Below are positions 57,236 through 64,000 of a stretch of 64,000 bases of DNA, piece after piece. Made by a program: the position numbers and the translations under genes. The stretch lies in contig NW_026947493.1 of NCBI RefSeq assembly GCF_034190915.1, forward strand, positions 45,626,501 to 45,690,500, given 5' to 3'. The stretch is from Cavia porcellus (lineage: Eukaryota; Chordata; Mammalia; Rodentia; Caviidae). Under the pieces are notes generated by a model. The model was given only the letters and a program-made list of their open reading frames with translations. It did no database searches and was not told where the DNA came from. Every line of letters starts with the position of its first letter. Position 1 is the stretch's first letter.

Positions 57236-57790
57236 AAATAGCTGTGATCAGTGACTCTGGGCTTGGGAGGAGTAAGAAGAAGCCAATTTACCCTTTCTGT
57301 GAGCCAACTGGCACACGGACTGGGAGAGAACATGCCTCCTCCAACATCCCATTGCTGTAAGTGCAATCGGCTGATTCAGAGGACGGACTAAGTTAATAGC
57401 AACTGAGGTACGAAAACAACTTAATGCTTGTATTATTTGTTTGACTTTGCAGGCTTAAGGCCAGTAGTCTAAGCATCTATTAAGAGGATAACAATATGCA
57501 ATCTAGCAACTATGGGGGATTTCCTTCTGTCTTATCTTTGAAATCCAATACTGTTCTCACTGTTTTGTTTTGTTTCACTTTACAATTTTGTTTTATTTAA
57601 TGTTCTGCTTTGACTGGCTTTATTTTGTTCTGTTTTGCTTGATTTTATTGTATGATGGTATGGGGAGCAATTTTGAAGATGATAAGACACATTAGGGTAG
57701 CCACTGTTGATTCTCTATTATCCTGTTTTGACAGCTTTATTCTGTTTTATTTCATTTGATTTTATTCTCTTTAAAATAAGAAAAAAATTA
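57236..57790 (+). mobile_element. L1 3' UTR fragment with A-tail
   Basis: Homologous to 46262-46740 and, in its second half, to the minus-strand L1 3' UTR at 27542-27700 ('tgatggtatggggagcaatt', 'gggtagccactgttgattct'). It ends 'ctctttaaaataagaaaaaa'. No ORF2 remains, so this is a strongly 5'-truncated L1 insertion. Confidence 0.8.
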
Positions 57791-58239
57791 TGATCCCAGT
57801 CATGCAGCTGAACAAGCCCAGAAATGTAAAATAATTAGGTGTCCCAAGGAAAAGAAACCAGGATTCCTGAAGATTTCTCTTTACTTTCTGCCACTGGCTA
57901 AGTGTCATTCAGCATATTTGACTTTAATTCTTAGCTAATCACCACTGTTGCATACTCCTTATCACTGGATGCCAGCTGGGATCAGCTGCCCAATTCTGTT
58001 CCTATCCAACTGAAACTTGTAAGCTGGGGTCATGGGGGACAAATCAAGGCCAGCCAGGTAGATGAAACAACCCAATACATCCTTGCAGTCACTTTTGGGT
58101 GCCCATTTTGCCCCAGGCAAGTATGTCCTGATTGCTCCCTCCATCAAAGCCAGTATTCCTCACCCATCAAGGCATCCTCATCACCAACAGCAAACCACTG
58201 GCTTCAACCAAGGACACCAGACCATCACTTCTTTAACTT
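57791..58239. other. Unassigned DNA
   Basis: Nothing recognised. Confidence 0.4.
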
Positions 58240-58345
58240 TAATGTGAAAATCCAAATTCTGATTCAGCAGCTGTGTGACTCCAAAATTTGCATTTCTAAC
58301 AAATTCGCAGATAGTCCTGATTTAACTGGTCCATAAACTGTATTT
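58240..58345 (+). mobile_element. MER5/MER58-like hAT-Charlie fragment
   Basis: 'ccaaattctgattcagcagc', 'aaatttgcatttctaacaaa' and 'ttcgcagatagtcctgattt' match the internal part of small nonautonomous Charlie elements ('attctgattcagcaggtc…atctgcatttctaacaagttccc'). Confidence 0.65.
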
Positions 58346-60084
58346 AGAGCATCAAGACTCCAGACAGCCATTTCCATCCACAATATTTCAAGCCAAAATT
58401 ATCTGATAAACCTCTCTAATCTTTCCTAGTAATAAAGAACAAAAGCAAACCAGGAGTTCAACTTTATAATCCCCATTCTTACCATTGTGCTGTTTATATA
58501 CACGTTGTTGAAAAGTATTTGTGGAATCAATTAAATGCATTTGCTTCTTGAGTCCTATTGCAGGTTCTTCTTTTGTGGAGTCACTTTCTGGCTTCTCACC
58601 CCCCCCCCAGCCAATTTGTTTCAGACTTTCCATGTGACAGTGATTATTAGTACATACGCCATGAGATCAGTGTTAATTCACATCGCACATCTTGTAATCA
58701 CAGCTCCTCTGCCTACATGACTCTGGGAGAAGGAGGGATGGGCGAAACTGTATAGTTGTAGAATCATTCCTTGATTGTGAAATAGTTTCCTTGATGGAGG
58801 CCTGCAGTTGATGGCCAACATATTGCTCTCTTACCACAATTAACTGGTTTGTCTTTTTTCTGAAAATGTCCTCCTTCTTCTTTTGCCTCTTTGGTCATCT
58901 CGTGCTTAAAATAGTTTATTGAAGCACTTGAGGCATGTGGCTGGATTGATGGGCAATAAGGGAGCTTTCCTGGGCTGGATCTGTGGTCCTTTCTTGCTCT
59001 CTGTTCTCCCTTATTTAGCAGTCCTTATGCTGTTTGATTTGTACCAGGCTTCTGGCCATTCCTCTGTTTTTCCATGTGCACTGACAAATTTTACAGGGTA
59101 CTAGCTACATAATTGCCTACTGCTTTTATGAGCTCAGTCATAGCGTTGTTGGGGCCAGGTGCTTTCCCCAGTTAACTTTTCTGCTGTGACTTTTAGATGT
59201 GGTTTTGATTCTTCCCTAAGGCTTTGGAGGCAGGGTTTCTCTCAGTGTATTTAACTGCTTCATCATTGATCATTTTCCTTGGAATATTTAATATCTTTTT
59301 CTGGTGTCTATGGGCTCACAACATTCAGATGTTTTCTTTTATATAAGCATCACTTAGCCTTTGGACACACAGTTAAAATTAGTCTAAAACTTTCTATGTC
59401 TCAGAAAGGACAGCCATCCACTCTACCATGTTCTTCCCTGAGTTTCATCTGTAATTGTAGAAGCAAATCCAATGAGGATATTTGCACAAATCTAGTATAC
59501 TTCAGTGATAGCATTATTGATAAATGGTATTTACAGTATATAAGCTTTCTGCATGGAATGTAAGCTGATAAAGTGGGAAAAAATTATTTTGAATAACTAC
59601 TCTTTCTGAGTATAAAATATTAACATCTTGACCTCTTATGAGTCAACCGTACTTTAAATTTCCCTTGTTAAGACTTTTAAAGAAAATACTCCTACATATT
59701 TCAAGAGTGAAAACTCATTTATTTGATAAATATGAAATACTAGGAACATAGAGACTCTTAGTAGTTGCTCAAATATAGTTAGTAAGCAATATATATAGAA
59801 AAAGTTCTATAAGTAGGAAAGAGTAATTCTCTGATTGGGAAAACACTAAGATCCCCTAGAGACAAATATCTAAACTTTTCTCATTTATCATTTTTATAAT
59901 ACAATTGTGGATTTCATAGCAAGATCTGCAAGCTTAAAGAAAACACTAAAATCCTCAAAGCAATCTTGTTAGCACACAGGTTTTGATCTGCCCCTCACAG
60001 GGTGGGAAGCCATGAGTGTGCATTTCAGTAAGCTCTCAAGTGATGCTTCTGCAGATTATTCCAAGGCCATATCCTGAGAAGCAG
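58346..60084. other. Unassigned DNA
   Basis: No gene or repeat that I can name. A C-run of about 10 bp lies at 58600. Short frames have no domain. Confidence 0.4.
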
Positions 60085-60275
60085 CGTATCCCTAGCAATT
60101 GTTCCCAACACCGGCTATATAATAGAATCTCTTGTGCAAACTTTAAGAATTTAGTACTAAAGCCATATGAATCAAATTAGAATTTCTTGGAGTCACTCAC
60201 AGGTAGTATAAGCACTTGATATCCACAGGTGATTCCAATTAATAGTAAAGGCTAAGAATCACAGTTCTAGACAGT
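60085..60275 (+). mobile_element. MER5A-like hAT-Charlie element
   Basis: Two ends of a small palindromic-type element: 'taatagaatctcttgtgcaa' near the start, 'caggtgattccaattaatag' and 'gctaagaatcacagttctag' at the end. This is the MER5A pattern ('attagaatcacctggg…' to '…ggtgattctaatgtgcagcc…gagaaccac'). Confidence 0.65.
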
Positions 60276-61439
60276 GAAAGAAAACATAAACACCTAAAAA
60301 AATGTCTAAAGAAGTTTCTCAGTGGAAAAGCACAAGGTAATACAGTTTTGGAAATCTACTTCCTCATGTACACAAGATGACAAACTTTAGACTAAAAATT
60401 TTGACTTAGGAAAGGCATATGTACTTCAAAGCAACAACATATGGCACACTGTCTATGTGAGAAGTAGAAATAAAAGACCAACAATTATGCTATATTTCAA
60501 GCTATAAAAATCTGAAAGGTCATATTTAGTTTTGGAAGTTACAATACAAGCAAATAGACAACACACTTTAGAAAATCATAAAGAAGAAATCTAAAGGATT
60601 AATGGAATGCAAAAGTTCATGCCAGCACAACATGAATGTGATTGAAGCAAGACATGATTGATACAAGGTATGATCAAAATATACAATGAATATTTAAATG
60701 TTTTGAATGTTTTATAGTAAAGAACACATTGCCATTAATCCGCTCACTTCCAACACATTTGTCTCATAACTCTCTCTACTTTCTGAAGCAATCCTAGAAG
60801 TCCTTTTTCATGTCTTTACAAAGTCCATTCGAAAATACAGTGAATGCTGCTGCCAACAAAAAGGCAGGGTCATAAAAATATTATGATGTGTTCTTATCTA
60901 CATTATTGACTGGGTTTGGCACCATGAAACTTCTGGCTCTTTCCCAAAACCAAAATGACCATGAAAAGTAAATATTTTAATCAGTTCAAGACCTCAAGGC
61001 ATCCGTGACCATGCAACTAACAACACTCACAATGAAAGGACTTCCAGAACTGCTTCAGAAAATAGAGAGAGTGGTGGGCAAAGTGTTTCAGAAGCAAGTG
61101 GGGGTTTTTTGAGAAATATTAGTGGCAAATATCTTTTAATATAATCACTTATTTTAAATTTAAAACATTCACTGTAGGTTTTGATCATATCCCATACATA
61201 GATAGGAAATGTAAAGTGAATTGATTTACCAGATTCTAAAGTACTAAAACTATGAGCACTTCATTTATTTTAACATTTAAATACAAAACAAATTATATGT
61301 AATATTGTTTTAATTTATTACACAATGCATACCTATTTTTCCAGGCAGTGAAATAAGCTGAAGACATTCATTAAGGGAAGATGAGATTTTTTTGAGTTTT
61401 GTGCAGTCTTTTGAAATTGAGATATGGAGAATGATTTTA
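60276..61439. other. Unassigned AT-rich DNA
   Basis: No supported gene or repeat. Confidence 0.4.
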
Positions 61440-61778
61440 CTTTTGGGCCTTTTCATATACCTTATCCCTAGAATGCACTCTCTCCTCACTCTACTTTGGA
61501 TGCTTCATGATTTTTCTCCACTCGTTCTTGTAGTATATCATGTCTTCTGGGAAGGTTTCTCAGACCATCCCTTCCCCAAAGCTGGGTGAGCCTTTCACCC
61601 AATGTGCCCATCATCCCATTTTTCTGCCCTGTAAAGCTCCCATATTATATCAGGATTGCATGTCCATTGGAACCTCTCATCCATTAGACTCTGGTCTCAT
61701 TGAGAAAACAGAAACTTGGTCTTGCTGACTGTGAATTTTATTCCTAGCAAGATCCTTGGTGCAGAATAGGCTCAAAGT
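61440..61778 (+). repeat. L2-type LINE 3' region, probable
   Basis: 'ccctagaatgcactctctcc', 'gaaggtttctcagaccatcc' and 'ctttcacccaatgtgcccat', then 'gagaaaacagaaacttggtc', 'atccttggtgcagaataggc' and 'tcaaagt'. The order is that of an L2 3' end (…ggaatgct…ccttcc…gggcagggaccttgtct…agcacagtgcctggcac…aggtgctcaat). Confidence 0.55.
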
Positions 61779-63099
61779 CAAGTATTGACTTTGTCCATGA
61801 CATTAACTAATAGTTCCAAGGCATCTACCTGGATCCAGACAGCAAGACATCTGAGATACAATGAGTAAAGCCATAAAGACAATTTCCCATTCTAGTAGAA
61901 GTAAAGGTAAAAGACAAAGAAAAATGTCTAAATAAAGAAGTTGTCAAATAGTAAGAAATGCTGAGCAGAGAAGCCAAATTCAGAGATGTTTTAGAATATG
62001 ATTAGACAGCTACCTTTAACTGAGTGAAATTATATTCAAAAGGAGTTCCAAGTGACAAGAAAAAGGCATCCATGTGTAGGTTCAGAAGAGTTGTATAAAT
62101 GTTCATTGAAAGAAGCTTGGTGTTCACTGAGTAAAACTTAATGGCCTAGAGAGTAGTGCACTTGGGAAACATGATACGAAGTGAGGCTAAATTTGTAGTT
62201 AGAAATAAGCCAAATTCAGTAGGAATGGCAAAGGTAAGAAGTAGGAATTAATATTATGATAAAGGCAATGGAAAAATATTCAGTGGATGATTTTACTCAA
62301 GGGAAGAACATCATTGATTTACATTTTCAAAGGTACCTCCAACTACTGAGTAAGTAATAAATTAAAGAACAACCATTATTGACAGGAGAAGGCCAGTTAG
62401 GAGGCTAGAGCTGCTGTCTAGACGAGAATATAGGGAGAGGTATAATTTTCTGAGCTGAGAAAGCTGAAGGAATAGAATAAACCATTGTAAGAAGTGGAAA
62501 TCAACAATCTTACCTCTGACTTTTCGATGTCTAATAATGTTGATTACATTTGAAATGTGTGTGTCTTAATAGGCATGCAGAAATATCAAAAAAGAGAGTT
62601 CTATGTATCAGTCTGATAATGAAGAAGGAAGAAAATAGTTGGAAGAAGACAGCATGTATGGAGTATTTTAAGTCATGGGGGGGAGTGGCAAGATGTATAG
62701 AGAATATATAGAAAAAGAATCAAAGATAGGGATCTCAGAACTGAGCCTATTGTAATAATGTATCAGATAGGAAAAGAAAAGCCTTTTGAAAGATAAAAAA
62801 TAATGGACAGTGGAGTTTCATTAAATGAATGATTTAGCTAAAACACTGATGAAGGAATTCAGAGCACTAGATAAGAACATTTTTCTCAATCAAAAACACT
62901 TCTTTCATGTTGTCATATAATATTGTTACCTTATTCCTTATGGGTAATTTTCATTTACATATACCTGGAACCTAAGCTTTCTAAAGCAAAAGAATTCACT
63001 TTGATGTTCACTCTCTATATAAAATTTTATGGATTTAAAAATAATTTCTATTCCAAACTCATGCAATAATATGTGGAATGAAATAAAGAGATAAGTATT
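61779..63099. other. Mostly unassigned DNA
   Basis: The part near 62390-62480 ('aggccagttaggaggctaga', 'gctgtctagacgagaatata') resembles the ancient repeat of 56215-57240 ('ccagttaggaggctgttgcagtaatccaggcgagag'), but it is too short to be certain. Nothing else was recognised. Confidence 0.4.
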
Positions 63100-64000
63100 A
63101 GCAAGGAAACCATAAAACTGTATCTGATCTGATAATATGATGTATGTGGAAAATCCAATAGAATCAACAATTCTGGAACTAACAATAATAAAGTTGTTGT
63201 GTACAAGATTAATATGCAAAAGTCAACTGTTGTCCTCTGTACCAGCAAAGGACACAGTACCATTTAGATTAGAATCCCTTTCCCCAAAATGACACAATTA
63301 GATACAAATCTAATATACCTAAGGTTCACAGGTAGAAAGACTCAGTATAACCAAAATGATAGTTCTTCCCAATTTAGTCTACGGGTTTAATGAAACACAA
63401 CCAAAATCTTGGCAGAGCATTTTTAAAATTTCAACAAATAGTTCCTAAAGTTTATATGAAAGGTAAAAGCCCCACAATAAGTCTGGCGTGAAGGCTCTCA
63501 ACTGTAAACCTAGCACTTGGGAGACCTGAGATAGAAGAACTGCCACGAGTTTGAGGCTAGCCTGAACTACATAGTGAGTTCAAAGCCATCCTGGTCTACA
63601 TACCAAGGTTCTGTCTCCAAAAGACCAAAAGAAAAAATAAAAAACCTACAATAGTCAACTCAATATTGAAGGAGAAAACCAAACCGGAGGACTCAAACTA
63701 CCCAACCTGAACACAATATGAGAGTGAAATAGTGCCAAATAGAATAATGAAACAATCTACAGAGCTCAGAAATAGACCTGCCTAAATAGAGTCAACTGAT
63801 TTTTGATGGAGAAGTAAAGCAATACAATGGGAAAAAATAATCTCAACAATTAATTCATATTATCCACATGTAAAAATAACACTCTGGTCACAGATCCTAA
63901 ACTGTTCAAAAATATTAAATTAAAATGGATGAAAAAACTAAGTAAAAAGTTCAAAACTATGAAACTTCTTGAAATAAAGACAAAAATATCTAGATAACCT
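63100..64000 (+). pseudogene. Old L1 ORF2 fragment, runs off the window
   Basis: 'gtggaaaatccaatagaatc', 'acaagattaatatgcaaaag', 'tcctctgtaccagcaaagga', 'agtaccatttagattagaat' and 'tgatagttcttcccaattta' are the RT-to-C-terminal part of L1 ORF2. After the B1 at 63483, 'ggactcaaactacccaacct' and 'gaaatagacctgcctaaata' continue it to the window end. Frames are broken. Confidence 0.85.
63483..63642 (+). mobile_element. B1-type SINE
   Basis: 'tctggcgtgaaggctctcaa' to 'aaggttctgtctccaaaaga', with the duplicated 'ctacatagtgagttcaaagc' segment and an A-rich tail. Inserted in the old L1 ORF2. Confidence 0.88.

Overview
This window looks like intergenic, repeat-rich DNA from a rodent genome. I found no host protein-coding exon, no functional RNA gene and no prokaryotic feature. 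Almost everything I can name is a transposable element or a relic of one. B1-type SINEs (7SL-derived), ID-type SINEs (tRNA-derived) and fused B1-ID dimers occur together, which points to a non-murid rodent. B1-dID dimers are described from squirrels, dormice, beavers and some hystricomorphs. The ID consensus here and the B1s with a repeated 'catagtgagttcaaggccag'-like segment make a beaver-like or related lineage my best guess, but this is inference.

Layout. 0-13 kb: mostly unassigned DNA with scattered old repeats (MIR, MLT1 LTRs, L2-like and L1 pieces, and a Tigger DNA transposon at about 6.6-7.3 kb). 13.5-18.8 kb: one ancient L1 on the plus strand, broken by three B1s, three IDs and three LTRs. 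19-27 kb: mostly unassigned, with microsatellites, an LTR, a B1 and L2-like tails. 27.1-30.7 kb: two L1-family relics lying tail to tail. The longer, minus-strand one keeps its 5' UTR and ORF1 but has lost nearly all of ORF2; it also carries an ID insertion and an unidentified poly(A)-tailed retrocopy. 31-39 kb: mostly unassigned, plus an old L1 fragment, an ID and a B1-ID dimer.

39.5-42.6 kb is the most notable part. It is a complete retrotransposon of about 3.1 kb with a perfect 15-bp target-site duplication, a CpG-rich 5' UTR, an intact 349-codon L1 ORF1 and a long 3' UTR ending in an A-tail. It has no ORF2. This is the plan of a half-L1 (HAL1), and it looks young. A second, decayed half-L1 (48.4-52.1 kb) sits inside the ORF1 of a larger, older L1 (47.1-56.1 kb) with a perfect 13-bp duplication. 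The host L1 has a tandem-monomer 5' UTR, an ORF1 split by the insertion and a decayed ORF2. Just upstream of it is a 7SK RNA pseudogene embedded in L1-type 3' UTR sequence. 56-64 kb: ancient repeats, an LTR, another L1 3' UTR fragment, MER5-like DNA transposon relics, an L2-like tail and the start of an old L1 that runs off the window.

How the parts relate. ORF1 proteins bind RNA and chaperone nucleic acid but cannot reverse-transcribe. The half-L1s must therefore have been copied by the ORF2 protein of full L1s, as were the SINEs, the 7SK copy and the retrocopy. The target-site duplications give a firm order for several of these insertions. Coordinates of old repeats are approximate, because no alignment could be run.
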